Positions 54,430-64,000 of a DNA stretch of 64,000 nt are shown piece by piece. Every line of letters starts with the position of its first letter. Within the stretch, counting starts at the first letter, position 1. The notes below the pieces were generated by a model. It ran no database searches, had not been told where the DNA came from, and worked only from the letters and a program-made list of their open reading frames with translations. A program made the position numbers and the translations under genes. The DNA is taken from the NCBI GenBank assembly GCA_009760885.1, contig CM019701.1, positions 11,491,963 to 11,555,962 on the forward strand. Direction: 5' to 3'. This stretch comes from Achatina immaculata (Eukaryota > Mollusca > Gastropoda > Stylommatophora > Achatinidae).

Positions 54430-55074
54430 AGATCCAACGACCAATCCAGTATTTGGAGGCGTGGTCTATTGGACAGTTACTTACGACATATAAGTCAGGG
54501 AAGAGGGCTGAAGAGGGAGATTAAGAAGATTCAGAGATAGAGATTCAGAGATGGAGACTTAGAGATAGAGGTAGAGATAGCGGGAGAAGGAAGACAGTAG
54601 AACACCAGGAGAACCCGTAAGGAGAACACAAGCAGTCCATTAGAGGAACAGGAAAGAGAAGGAGAAGTAGTGTTAGACTGAAGCTGTGTATCACGTGATT
54701 TTATAGTTTTGTTACCTTGAGACTTCGAGCACCGAGATTTAGTTGAGGAATTAGTAGACAACGAATTGCAGATCCGATATAGTAATGAGTATTCTCGTAT
54801 GAAATATCGAATATTATGAAGTTCAGAACATTGCTGAAATAGCATGTAGAATATGAGAAAGTTTGAATTTGTGAACCAAGGATTATGAGCTACAACGATG
54901 AATATAACGAAATGTATATAATCTTACATCTTATTCCAAGAGATATTTGCGACGATACGTCTTGATATTAATTGTCAAAATAAACGACTTCAGTGAAATT
55001 TTCATCAGGCTTGATCTATTGTAATTTATGTGAAACCTCGATGTGTGATGTATCAAATAAAGACCACTTCTTTG
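54430..55074 (+). repeat. LTR-like dispersed repeat, relative of 26.2-27.0 kb
   Basis: Shares the three colinear blocks described at 26,240. Its 3' part has AATAAA words (54,979 in TCAAAATAAACG; 55,057 in ATCAAATAAAGAC), as in the R-U5 region of LTRs. A CATATAAGTC word near 54,488 could be the TATA box. No coding region follows and I could not define the ends. Confidence 0.35.
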
Positions 55075-55195
55075 TTAAAGTGAGGACTTGAAAACATCAT
55101 AACAACAGGAAAGATAAATGAGAAGAAAGACAAGGAAAGGCCAAAGAAAAAAAAAATGTCATGAACAGTCTAACACGATGCCACAATAAAAATTA
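55075..55195 (+). pseudogene. Short RTE-type LINE relic
   Basis: Reads LENIITTGKINE and, in another frame, PKKKM, corresponding to GxENIITTGKIEGRRSRGRPR of the RTE tails at 3.5 and 37 kb. Only about 40 codons remain, without a GAT tail. Confidence 0.55.
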
Positions 55196-55264
55196 AAAAA
55201 CACGAGGTAATGGGAAATATCAATAGTAGAATAGAGATCTTGGACCATAAGCACCTGCTCTCAT

Positions 55265-55548
55265 GGTATGTACATACATAAATACATACACATACATACA
55301 TACATACATGCGAACAGTCATACATACATACATACATACATACATACATACATACATACATGCAAACATACATGCATACAAACATATATACATGCATACA
55401 AACATACATGCATGCATACAAGCATACATGCATACAACTATACATACATGCATACAAACATACATACTTATATTCAATCACATAGACATACATACACACG
55501 TACATATACACATAAATATATACATGCATACAAACATACGTACATACG
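55265..55548. repeat. (ATAC)n/(ATGC)n microsatellite
   Basis: About 280 bp of CATA and CATG tetramers with interruptions. The pattern gives 85- to 133-codon repetitive frames on both strands (VCMYVCMY, THIHTYIH), none a gene. Confidence 0.96.
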
Positions 55549-55654
55549 TCTCTGGCTAGAAGTAATGTACCCAGCGCTCCTAGAAGGCCATCTTCTTCAG
55601 TTTCGTGACATAATAAACGAGTTTTACAAACATTCTCTCAGATCAGGGGTGAGT

Positions 55655-55880
55655 TTTGGTGCTCACTAGACGCAGAAGATTTATAGGACATTTCTTGAGA
55701 AGAGGAAAATTGGAACACACTGTAGCAACTGGAAAAATTGAGGGAAGAAGAGACAGAGGAAGACAGAGAGAGAAGTTACTGGATGGGCTGTTAGTGTGGC
55801 TAGGAAGAAAGTCACCGGCGGATGTCATGATCAAGTGGAGAGAAATGATCGCCTACGCCACGCGGCATGGCACTTGAATT
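55655..55880 (+). pseudogene. RTE-type LINE tail, second lineage, copy 1
   Basis: Plus strand: RFIGHFLRRGKLEHTVATGK, IEGRRDRGRQREKLLDGLLV, SPADVMIKWREMIAYATRHG before the stop. The 70 codons are uninterrupted. It is closely related to 58,540-58,745 but not to the WFIRRMLRIP block sequences, so it represents a distinct lineage. The fragment starts inside the FIGH block, with unrelated DNA upstream. Confidence 0.85.
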
Positions 55881-56424
55881 AGACGCAGGCGTTCTTTTGA
55901 ACACTGCAGCACTTGGTGAATGATGCGGCTCACAGTGCACTCATAAGTCCCCAGTACTAGCTCTTAAGCCTCGGACGACTATCTGTAGATTTCTTGCTGT
56001 CTCTATCCAAGAAACAACTGAGCTCTTGCACGCTTCCAAGGAAGCGAACATCTTGGATCTTATTTCCTGGCGTCATATCTCCTAAACGTATAGCAAATCT
56101 CCTAAACGTATAGCATATCTGTACTACAGCTGTCTACTGTCCAACTTCGAACTCTTGGAGCAAGATTACGGTTACTTTTTGCCTGGTCCTCGTATATTTT
56201 GACGTTCCTGTAACGCGTAGGCGATTTATTACATGATAAAATCTGTCACTTCAGGGCTGATGTATGCGTGGCCTACTCCAATAGATATTGAAAATATAGC
56301 ATGTGTACTAACTTTCAGAATTCCAGGTTAGCTCTTATTCAATAGTTCTACTGAAACATGTCACTAGTTAGATGTCTGACGGCAAGAAATATGATTCAAG
56401 CAAACAGTTCTGAATTCATTTAGA
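55881..56424. other. No gene recognised
   Basis: ATCTCCTAAACGTATAGCA is doubled in tandem at 56,088-56,127. Nothing else is recognisable. Confidence 0.5.
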
Positions 56425-56510
56425 AAAAAAAAGTTCAAAGTTCAAACTCCGGCTTCACTAGATTCGGGGCAATCCCGTATATGCTCCGCCTCATATTTTA
56501 AAAGAGCCAA
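56425..56510. repeat. About 70-bp module shared with 30,745-30,805
   Basis: AAAAGTTCAAAGTTCAAACT, CCGGCTTCACTAGATTCGGG, CCCGTATATGCTCCGCC here; AAAAGTTCAAAATCAGACTC, CGGCGCCACTGCATTCAGGA, CATATATGCCCCGCCGC there. On the minus strand it may be a LINE C-terminal EHIxxCPE motif. Confidence 0.5.
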
Positions 56511-56790
56511 CAGCAAGGTTACATGAGTACATAAATCTGCCTACAAACATTCAGGTCAGCAACGTCGAAGCGAGAGAACGAACAACCACAAGTGTCTGGG
56601 GGTTCAACGGGACGAACAGCTGACCAGGTGCAGGATCACAGGAGAGAAGAAAGAAAACAAGGTATTTTTATTTCATTAAAATAAAGACATAAAGACTACT
56701 TTCAAAGAATTCTTACATCTTCCAGGCATAATTCATGTAACAACAACAGCAACACATGTTCGGTTGAGTCCGCGAACAACAGAGAGAAAA
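56511..56790. other. No gene recognised
   Basis: Unique sequence before a small array; nothing visible. Confidence 0.5.
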
Positions 56791-56902
56791 ATTCAGCTTT
56801 CTGGCTACGAGATTTTAGAATATCAGCTTTCTGGCTACGAGATTTTAGAATATCAGCTTTCTGGCTACGAGATTTTAGAATATCAGCAGTCTGGCTCTGG
56901 TA
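56791..56902. repeat. 30-bp tandem repeat, 3.5 copies
   Basis: Unit TCAGCTTTCTGGCTACGAGA followed by TTTTAGAATA; the last copy is diverged. Confidence 0.95.
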
Positions 56903-57421
56903 AGAAGCGCTGATAACTATTTATTATGTATGGTACTTGATATTTATTATCAGATGTTTCCTTTTTTTTTTCTTTTCCTGTGCTACTTTGTCAACCCGTT
57001 CAGATACTGTTCTCTCACTCTGTATCTTATGTGTTCCCCTTATTTTTCCAACAAGCTATTTTCTACAACTTTTATCATATATGTCCAAGAGAGTTCTAAA
57101 CGCATTTTTTCTTTTGGTTTTACAAAGTTTTGATGACCTTTAACTTCTCTGTGAAATTTTGCTTTTGTTCTTTCCAGCCGTTTAGGAATTATAAGTTTAA
57201 ATAAAAATATGTAAAAAAAGGCAAAATTCCCGTTCTCATGCCATTAACGTATATTGGGGACATAATGTTATGCTCATATTTCCGCGACTTTCGATACATG
57301 AAAGTGGCATCAGTGTCACGCCTGGCTGCATTTACCTTCTCACGTTTTCTTTGGGAGTCGCTTTTAGAAGCTGGGTGGACCCCCCCCCCCCCCGGGGCCT
57401 TTTTGGTGTGGTGGTACCAGT
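56903..57421. other. No gene recognised; poly-C run
   Basis: AT-rich with T runs. A 15-C run lies at about 57,380-57,394, followed by GGGG. Confidence 0.5.
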
Positions 57422-57945
57422 TTTGTGCTTCCCTGGTCTGTCAAGAGTGTCTTACAGAACTTATGTTGTTCCTGTGTATGTAAGGTGCTTCCCTGGTCTG
57501 TCAAGAGTGTCTTACAGAACTTATGTTGTTCCTGTGTATGTAAGGTGCTTCCCTGGTCTGTCAAGAGTGTCTTACAGAACTTATGTTGTTCCTATGTATG
57601 TAAGGTGTCTAGCCTGTATATCTTTCAAGAGATGTCTTACAGAACTTTTGTTGTTCCTGTGTATATCTTTCAAGAGATGTCTTACAGAACTTATGTTGTT
57701 CCTGTGTATGTAAGGTGCTTCCCTGGTCTGTCAAGAGTGTCTTACAGAACTTATGTTGTTCCTGTGTATGTAAGGTGCTTCCCTGGTCTGTCAAGAGTGT
57801 CTTACAGAACTTACGTTGTTCCTGTGTATGTAAGGTGTTTGGCCTGTGTATCTTTCAAGAGGTGTCTTACAGAACTTTTGTTGTTCCTGTGTATGTAAGG
57901 TGTTTGGCCTGTGTATCTTTCAAGAGATGTCTTACAGAAATTTCG
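57422..57945. repeat. 54-60-bp minisatellite array (about 9 copies), two monomer types
   Basis: Type 1 (60 bp): GTGCTTCCCTGGTCTGTCAA, GAGTGTCTTACAGAACTTAT, GTTGTTCCTGTGTATGTAAG. Type 2 replaces the first part by CTAGCCTGTATATCTTTCAA or TTGGCCTGTGTATCTTTCAA. The order is 1-1-1-2-2'-1-1-2-2, where 2' is a short copy. The long open frames (up to 157 codons) are by-products. Confidence 0.95.
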
Positions 57946-58261
57946 AAGCATCAGTGGAGAACAGCATCAGAGAGACTGGTTTGTCTGAAGTCAACAGAAA
58001 CAAACATTATATTGTTTTCTGGCAGGTTATTACGGGATAAAAACTAACATGGCGACGTCATAGTCTCCACCAGCATCAGCCTGAAGTCTGGATGACGTGG
58101 AAAGTGACGAAAACTGTGCTGCAGTATTCCAGAACATGACAAATTCCATAGCCACAGAGAACGCTGCGTAGCTCGACGTGTATTATGAAAGAGTCTAGTA
58201 TCTAGAACGGACCGATTCCCTGATAGTATGAAGGCAAAGCATTTCAGAAAAAGAGAAACAT
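57946..58261. other. No gene recognised
   Basis: Unique sequence between an array and a LINE tail; nothing visible. Confidence 0.5.
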
Positions 58262-58764
58262 CTTGTGCAACAGATCCATGTCAATGGAAACAAGATTCCG
58301 AGTACTTAAATGTTACATCGAGCCAACTTTGTTTTATGGATGTGAAGCATGGTCCATGAATAAGAGAGTACAGCGAGAAATGGAGACCATGGAGATGTGG
58401 TTTATAAGAACGCTGTTGAAGGTACCATGGACAGCTAAAAAAAAACAAAAAAACCAACGAAGATGTCTAAAGAGAGGCTGAAGTTAAAAGGCAAATTATA
58501 GCAAAGATCAGAGGCAAACAAATGATATTTACAGGGCATTTTCTGAGAAGAGGAAAATTGGAACACATTGTAGCAGCTGGAAAAATTGAAGGAAGAAGAG
58601 ACAGAGGAAGATAGAGAGAGAAGTTACTGGATGGGCTACCAGTGTGGCTAGGAAGAAAGTCACCACCGGATGTAATAATCAAGTCTAAAGACAAGGAATT
58701 GTGGAGAGAATGATCGCTGACGCCACGCAGCACAGCACTTGATTGGTTGATTGATTGATAAAGG
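58262..58764 (+). pseudogene. RTE-type LINE tail, second lineage, copy 2 with (TTGAT)n end
   Basis: Plus strand: NRSMSMETRFRVLKCYIEPT, LFYGCEAWSMNKRVQREMET, MEMWFIRTLLKVPWTAKK, then frame slips in the A-runs near 58,437-58,455, then IFTGHFLRRGKLEHIVAAGK, IEGRRDRGR and further pieces matching 55,655-55,880, ending DATQHST before a stop. The 3' end TTGATTGGTTGATTGATTGA is a short-repeat tail. This copy reaches further 5' than the one at 55.7 kb and shows that the LKCYIEP and EMWFIR blocks are shared by both RTE lineages. Confidence 0.88.
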
Positions 58765-59428
58765 CAAACGTCATGTTTGGCTGAACTCTTCTTAGCAAGT
58801 TACAGTTTAAAGTTTGGGGTGTAAGAGAAAAAACTCAGTCGGGTGTAAGCCTTCCATGAGTGAGCTTCGTAGAGAGGAAGGGATGTTTCTGTTCGTGGAT
58901 TTCTGTAGAGGTTTTATTAAGAATGTGTATTGAGAAGTTTACTGATGTCTTAAATACGGTGTCATGTGATTTTTTTTTTAGCTACGACCTCATTAGACCT
59001 CATTGCGACCTACTTCAAGTAAGTGAGTTTCATTTGTGAGATTGATAGTATAAGTGCTGAAGAAGAAGAAGAGGAAGAAGAAGAAGAACAACAACAACAA
59101 CAACAAGATAGTTTAAGTGCCCTGTGCACCCATGGAGGTATTGCATGGTTCTAGCTGGTTGATACTGGTTGACGTACATATGATTACGAAGATTATGCAT
59201 TCTGCACAATTGTTTAATATTGAAGTCAGAACATTAGTTCAGGTAAGTCAGTTGCCATTCTATTGATGTCCTTTACTATACGTATAAATGGATATGTATG
59301 TTACCTATTCCCAATGTTCAAGTAGATGGGTGCACATTTTTGCTGTTTTGTTATGGAATCGTGTTTTGCGCGCCCTCGTATTGTTACGTTTACCCGTGAG
59401 ATGATTAATTCAGTGTGGTGCTAGTTGC
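58765..59428. other. No gene recognised; (GAA)n and (CAA)n microsatellites
   Basis: A (GAA)n stretch at 59,059-59,086 passes directly into (CAA)n to 59,105. The remainder has no recognisable content. Confidence 0.5.
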
Positions 59429-59713
59429 TTAATATTGAAGAAGGCTGGCTAGTAAAGAGGATTACAGAGAGAGAGAACTTAAACATTTTGGACACATTAA
59501 ACGTCATGATAATCTAGAGAACACCGTCTTGGAAGAGTACATAATGGGGAAAAGAAAGAGAGGAAGACCAAGGCGAAGATGGCTGCAAAACATCGTTGAT
59601 GGAAATGGATGCATCAGCGGCAGGCCATCTTGCTCACAACCGAGAGGCCTACAGGAGAGCTGTTTGGGAGGCAAAGTTCCGAAGGGGACATGCAAATGAA
59701 TGAATGAATGAAT
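59429..59713 (+). pseudogene. LINE 3' tail (GAAT-tailed family), plus-strand copy
   Basis: NIEEGWLVKRI, RELKHFGHIKRHDN, EEYIMGKRKRGRPRRRWLQN and IVD, then a small deletion (about 8 bp, near 59,598) that breaks the frame of the usual DASAAGHLAHNREAY block, which is still readable in another frame. The end is GGACATGCAAATGAATGAATGAATGAATT, a GAAT tail of about four units. Same family as 27.0, 28.8 and 44.5 kb. Confidence 0.88.
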
Positions 59714-59864
59714 TGCTAGTTGTACATTTATATAGATATATTGATGCTGAAATTTTGGTTCTAGTAACGAAGGTTGAGTTGATGAATGTTTTTATTAATT
59801 GATATTGACTGGTATAGTGATGAATTTAATGCTGTTTGACTTTTCTATGGTTTATCTATATATA

Positions 59865-61185
59865 AACAAGGTCCGACAATTAAATAATAAGTCTGATTTT
59901 ATTATGGCCAGGACAAAAATGCCATCTATGAAACAAAGCATTGAATCCAAAGAGGCAACCTTCGTCTGTGATCTGGCAACTTTTCATCGCCGCCTGATAA
60001 ACAGACGACAAACAAGTCGCCATTTTGTTGACCTAGTCAGAAGTGCATTGTTACATAATCAGCATGGAGCAAAATGCTAGCATTAAATTCTGTTTAAAAC
60101 TCCCTAAAAGTGCCATTGAGACAGTTGAATTGATGCGATAAGTTTAGGAGGATAATTGTTTATCTCGTGAAAGATATTCAGTTTGTATTCACGATTGAAA
60201 ACTGGCATGAAAACGATTACACATGCAACTAGACATGGACCCCCAGTTTCTGTTCGTAATGAGGAACTCGTTACAAAAATCAGAGAATCGTATACCAGAA
60301 GATCGTTGTTTGACTGTGAGGATGACGGCAGATGAAGTTGATGTTAACCGAGAGTCCCTTCGTAAAAGTTTAGTTAAAGATTTGGGCAAGAAAAAAGTTG
60401 CTTGCCGGTTTATACCATATTCGTTGTCTGATGACCAAAAACATCAGCATGTTGAGTACGCAAAAGACATCATCAAAACGTGTCGGAGAAATAAACATTT
60501 CCTAAATTTGACTGTTGCAGAGGATGAAACATGGATTTTCCGCTATGATCCCACCAACTAAATGCCAAAGCGCTGAGTGGAAGTCATCATCATAATCAAA
60601 AAGCAAAAAAAAAAAAGTCGTCTTTAGAAGTCGAATGTGAAGACAATGTTGGTGTGCTTCTACGACAACAGAGGAGTTATTCACAAAGAATTTGTTCCAG
60701 TGGGAAGACTGTCACTTCCAAAATTTATTTAAGTATTTTGAAACGCCTATTGAAAAAGATTCTCCGAGTCCGAACCGAGTATTACCTGGCAGTTTTTTTT
60801 TCCTTCTTTATGATAATGCACCAGCTCACCGGGTGGTAGTTGTACAGGAATTTTTTACCCCAAAACAAGTGTGTGTTCTCAACCATCCACCCTGTTCCCC
60901 AGATTTGTCTCCCTACGATTATTTTCTGTTCCCAATATTAAAGTTACCATTGAAATGACGCTTCTTTGACGATAATGATGACATCCAAAGGGCCGTAACA
61001 TCGAGTTTAAGGGCCATACCAACAGAAGAACTGCAGAGGTCGTTCCAGTGTTTATTAGATCGTGCCACTCGCTGTATCAGTGCACAAGGGGCTTACTTTG
61101 AACAAAATACAGGCTATATCTTCAACTGTTCTTTATTTTATTTTTTAATGTAACCAGTCTCATTACTTAATTGTCGGAGCTTGCA
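59865..61185 (+). mobile_element. mariner transposon, 1,321 bp, with terminal inverted repeats
   Basis: The left end CAAGGTCCGACAATTAAATA and the right end (reverse complement) CAAGCTCCGACAATTAAGTA are inverted repeats, imperfect over roughly 30 bp, each preceded by TA (59,863-59,864; 61,186-61,187), the target dinucleotide of mariner elements. The length is the usual 1.3 kb. It encloses one decayed transposase gene. Confidence 0.9.
60064..61105 (+). pseudogene. mariner transposase pseudogene (D,D34D)
   Basis: Starts at MEQNASIKFCLKLPKSAIET, a typical mariner N terminus, and then hits stops within 30 codons. Blocks follow in shifting frames: NRESLRKSLVKDLGKKKV (linker), VAEDETWIFRYDP with the first catalytic Asp at 60,523, a YDNAPAHR block with the second at 60,812, and HPPCSPDLSPYDYFLFP with the third at 60,917. 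The second and third acids are 34 residues apart, the D,D34D signature. The end RAIPTEELQRSF, RCISAQGAYFE is also typical. All three acids survive, but at least three frame changes, an A-run insertion near 60,605 and early stops inactivate it. It would act as a cut-and-paste transposase on the flanking inverted repeats. Confidence 0.92.
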
Positions 61186-61187
61186 TA

Positions 61188-61458
61188 TCAATCAGTCAAG
61201 TAGGATGACGCTTGGCGTAGGCGATCATTTTTCTCAGTTTTGTGTATGTGTGTATATATATCTATAGTCCTACGTGTGTATTGTGAACTGATTATTCATA
61301 AGCATTGTGTTGATGTTCATGATGAGTGTCCTTGCTGTCATAATAGAATTATTTGTGCCATATGTTGTACACGCATGGAGACGTTAGGTGTTGCACTTGG
61401 TATGAGAGTGGTGAGAAAGTAGGGCAGTGTGGATACTTGGTTGAACTGTTGGCGGAGC
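61188..61458. other. No gene recognised
   Basis: Short unique stretch right of the mariner. The 60-codon frame at 61,240 (with CPCCHNRIICAICC) is cysteine-rich, but I would not call it a gene. Confidence 0.4.
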
Positions 61459-61602
61459 AGGGACCCAGTGGGCAGGGATAGTTGGACCCAGTGGGCAGGG
61501 ATAGTTGGACCCAGTGGGCAGGGATAGTTGGACCCAGTGGGCAGGGATAGTTGGACCCAGTGGGCAGGGATAGTTGGACCCAGTGGGCAGGGACAGTCGT
61601 GG
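61459..61602. repeat. 23-bp minisatellite, 6 copies
   Basis: Unit GGACCCAGTGGGCAGGGATA followed by GTT; five perfect copies and a last one with GGACAGTC. Confidence 0.96.
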
Positions 61603-61716
61603 TTGGGATTTTCCTTCAAAATTATTGTCTGGGCGCGCTGTACAAAGAGAACTAGCAGATTATTTCACTAACAAGTAATACGTCACCTGTAGCCCACACT
61701 CCCATCTTTTACAGCA

Positions 61717-61970
61717 GTAGCGTTGATCAAGATATAAACTGTGAAACAGCACGTTGATCAAGAAAAACTGTGAAACAGCACGTTGATCAAGACATAAACT
61801 GTGAAACAGCACGTTGATCAAGACAAACTGTGAAACAGCACGTTGATCAAGACATAAACTGTGAAACAGCACGTTGATCAAGACATAAACTGTGAAACAG
61901 CACGTTGATTAAGACATAAACTGTGAAACAGCACGGTGATCAAGACATAAACTGTGAAACAGCACATTAA
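61717..61970. repeat. 31-bp minisatellite, about 8 copies
   Basis: Unit CAGCACGTTGATCAAGACAT followed by AAACTGTGAAA; two copies lack two or three bases (AAGAAAAACTG, AAGACAAACTG). Confidence 0.95.
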
Positions 61971-62086
61971 AAGAAACCTTGGTGTCGTGTTATTGTTAGT
62001 AAAACATGATCTGCCTTTCCCTGGTTCATCCCACGGCATTGTTTCTTCAAACAGTGGTAGCGTTGTAGGGCTCTTCAGGCAGCACC

Positions 62087-62579
62087 CCACTCTTAAGAAA
62101 CATGTGGTACGTGTCCCACTCTTAAGAAACATGTGGTACGTGTCCCACTCTTAAGAAACATGTGGTACTTGTCCCACTCTTAAGAAACATGTGGTACGTG
62201 TCCCACTCTTAAGAAACATGTGGTACGTGTCCCACTCTTAAGAAACATGTGGTACGTGTCCCACTCTTAAGAAACATGTGGTACGTGTCCCACTCTTAAG
62301 AAACATGTGGTACGTGTCCCACTCTTAAGGAACATGTGGTACGTGTCCCACTCTTAAGAAACATGTGGTACGTGTCCCACTCTTAAGAAACATGTGGTAC
62401 GTATCCCACTCTTACGAAACATGTGGTACGTGTCCCATTCTTAAGAAACATGTGGTATGTGTTCCATTCTTAAGAAAATTGTGGTACGTGTCCCATTTTT
62501 AAGAAACATGTGGTACGTGTCCTGTTCTTAAGAAACAAGTGGTACGTGTCCCACTCTTAAGAAACAAGTGGTACGTGTG
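62087..62579. repeat. 29-bp minisatellite, about 17 copies
   Basis: Unit ACTCTTAAGAAACATGTGGT followed by ACGTGTCCC. The left ten or eleven copies are nearly identical, with decay toward the right end (CATTCTTAAG, ACAAGTGG). GTACGTG occurs in almost every monomer. Confidence 0.96.
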
Positions 62580-62815
62580 GAAGAACCAGCCACGTTATTA
62601 TTTGTCCGTTGACTCAGAAAAAAAAACTATTCCAGAAAGCTCAAATCTTGTGAAACAACTGATCTTGCTTGAGAGGCAGTCTGTAGAGTTTTCCTCGCTA
62701 ACACTAGATGCCACGCCCAGTTTTCTCCCATACCAAACATGCAACATTCATTTTGAGATACCCAATTTTCAAACGCTATAAATCCAAGAACGATTTATTC
62801 CCACTGCAGACACTG
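62580..62815. other. No gene recognised
   Basis: Unique stretch between an array and a purine-rich tract; nothing visible. Confidence 0.5.
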
Positions 62816-62953
62816 TAGTAAAGAAAAAGAAGAAAGACAGACAGACAAAGAAGAAGAAGAAGAAGAACACAGAGAACAAGACAAAAGGACAACAATAAGA
62901 AGAAAAAATGAAGAACGGGAAGAACAAGAACAGGAAGAACAAGAGGGAGATCA
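62816..62953. repeat. (GAA)n-rich purine tract
   Basis: About 135 bp almost entirely A and G on the plus strand (AAGAAGAAGAAGAAG, GACAGACAGACAAAG, GGAAGAACAAG). The complement gives a phenylalanine-rich frame without meaning. Confidence 0.9.
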
Positions 62954-63119
62954 TCTTCTTCTGAGTAACTGATGGCTACAGCCATGGAGCAGACATAGCT
63001 GGCATATATAACGGCGCACAGAGAGAAATACAAGAGCAATATCGAATAGTAATGTGTTCACCTTGTGGATGTCTTACACTTAACTCACGCAGATGTGCTG
63101 CTGTTCAATGTAGTCCTTA

Positions 63120-63362
63120 AACACAAACGTTTTGTTTGTTTGTTGCTGTCTCTACAATTTGTTCAGTTCCAGTCACAAACGGTGGCAATTACTAGAAAAG
63201 CTTCACTGGTTGCTCTCTTCGGCGCATATTTGAAACAAGGTTGTCAGACCGTGCCGAAAGTGTACAGACTGCAGCAGATCACCTCCCAGAAATTAAAACA
63301 ACATTGGAAGATTTGGTGGAGCTAAATTTGACAGCCAAACAAGAAATGATATCAAAGGAGTT
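63120..63362 (+). other. Exon-like stretch of unknown identity
   Basis: A pyrimidine-rich tract ending TTTGTTCAG (about 63,167) is followed by coding-like sequence. In one frame it reads VAITRKASLVALFGAYLKQ. In the next frame, without a stop, it reads RLSDRAESVQTAADHLPEIK, TTLEDLVELNLTAKQEMISK and EFYSM to a stop at 63,374. The second part has the heptad-like spacing of a coiled coil. It may be a host exon, or the product of one frameshift, or the upstream part of the LINE that begins at about 63,395. I do not recognise the protein. Confidence 0.25.
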
Positions 63363-63394
63363 TTATTCTATGTGAAGTCTTTATTTTACGCGTG

Positions 63395-63860
63395 GTAGTG
63401 ACAGCAAGTTAAGACTATTCAATTCAAATGTTATATCCACCTTCATTTATGCATGCCAAAGCTGGAAAACAACTAAGGAAATAGAGAAGAGATTAGACTC
63501 TTTTGAAAACAAATGCCTAAGGAAAATACTTGACATCAAGTGGAACGAATTCAGGAACAATGCAGAGATAAGACAGATGACTGAACAACAACCAGTCTCA
63601 TTGGTGATCAGGAAAAGGAGATGGACATATGTTGGTCACTTGATGAGAAGATCAGAGAATCACAAAACAAACTATCAAGTGGAACACAACAGGCCAAAGA
63701 AAAAGAGGCAGACTGCGTGAAACTATGAAGAGGATATTGTTAAGAGAGGCCAAATTAGCAGGCATAAAATTCTTTGATGAGGTTGAAAGATTCACCGAAG
63801 ACAGGAAAAATTGACGAACTACTTCGCGAGCCCTATGTGACGTTTAACGGCAAAGGAAGG
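63395..63860 (+). pseudogene. LINE C-terminal fragment, fourth lineage
   Basis: Plus strand: SKLRLFNSNVISTFIYACQS, WKTTKEIEKRLDSFENKCLR, KILDIKWNEFRNNAEIRQMT and RKRRWTYVGHLMRR. After a frame slip near 63,680 it continues with NRPKKKRQTA and then, in other frames, TMKRILLREAKLAGIKFFDE, VERFTEDRKN and RALCDV. This order (LxxFNSNVxxTLLYGCxxW, FxxKCLRxIxxIxWxDxxxN, RRWxWxGHxLRM, GRRxRGRPxxTWRRxxE, ARDRxxWRxxVxALC) is the C-terminal third of a widespread LINE group. The last conserved ALC motif is followed by ACGGCAAAGGAAGGATATAAG, close to the usual end. No tail repeat is visible. Confidence 0.85.
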
Positions 63861-64000
63861 ATATAAGAAGATAAGAAGTGACAGCTATGTGGTACAAAAT
63901 ACTCACCTCTATAGATCACTATAACAAGCTCATCTAAACTAGAATTGTCACACTGGATGTCTAAAGAACAAACATTGAAACACTCTTCGATTTCCAAGAC
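63861..64000. other. No gene recognised (window end)
   Basis: AT-rich sequence to the end of the window; nothing visible. Confidence 0.5.

Noticed and set aside
55170..55669. Repetitive frames YVCMYVCMY and THIHTYIH
   Set aside because: Translation of an ATAC/ATGC microsatellite.
62769..63039. Phe/Leu-rich minus-strand frames as membrane proteins
   Set aside because: Translation of the complement of a GAA-rich purine tract.
1..64000. tRNA, rRNA or other structural RNA genes
   Set aside because: I saw no A-box/B-box pair with a foldable cloverleaf and no rRNA core sequence. The only tRNA-like hint (GGGACTTGAAT near 29,925) has no partner arm.

Overview
The window looks like repeat-rich nuclear DNA from an animal, most likely an invertebrate. 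The evidence is the mobile DNA: non-LTR retrotransposons with APE-type endonucleases, a Jockey-like element whose reverse transcriptase is fused to RNase H, several RTE-type element tails with simple-sequence 3' ends, and a 1.3 kb mariner with a D,D34D transposase and TA flanks. There are also many micro- and minisatellites and no bacterial operon structure. A mollusc or arthropod would fit; the sequence alone does not decide. I found no convincing host gene. Every protein-like reading that I can place in a family is a decayed mobile element.

Layout. 1-11.5 kb: low-complexity DNA, a Jockey-like LINE tail (2.2-2.6 kb), two RTE tails (3.5 and 7.4-8.1 kb) and seven tandem arrays with periods of about 38, 57/60, 60, 43, 29, 33 and 32 bp. 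11.5-15.7 kb: a minus-strand RTE-type endonuclease/RT fragment, then a plus-strand RTE 3' part that has been tandemly expanded at three separate places. 15.9-24.5 kb: the dominant satellite block, with a 21-bp array, a 207-bp unique spacer and a 27-bp array, then a second copy of all three made by a 3,534-bp duplication. 25-30.7 kb: a LINE tail, a 24-bp array ending in a 34-bp-stem hairpin, and an apparently perfect 1,780-bp tandem duplication carrying an LTR-like repeat and a LINE tail. 30.7-42.3 kb: degraded elements, including a mariner/IS630-like relic and two LINE tails, between arrays of 43, 48, 35, 25 and 34 bp. 42.6-51 kb: a satellite whose monomers contain TTAGGTAAC, interrupted by a 168-bp LINE tail and by a 4.46-kb Jockey-like element, each flanked by an 8-9 bp target duplication. 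51-64 kb: transposase scraps, an LTR-like relic, RTE tails, the mariner at 59,865-61,185, five short arrays and a last LINE tail.

By hand tally about a third of the window is tandem repeat, in roughly thirty unrelated families. Many of the long open frames (up to 870 codons, on both strands at once) exist only because monomer length is a multiple of three and the monomers lack stop codons; they are not credible genes. There is no gene pathway here. The story is tandem amplification, including amplification inside transposon copies, and nested retrotransposition. Array coordinates are good to a few bases; copy numbers are hand counts.
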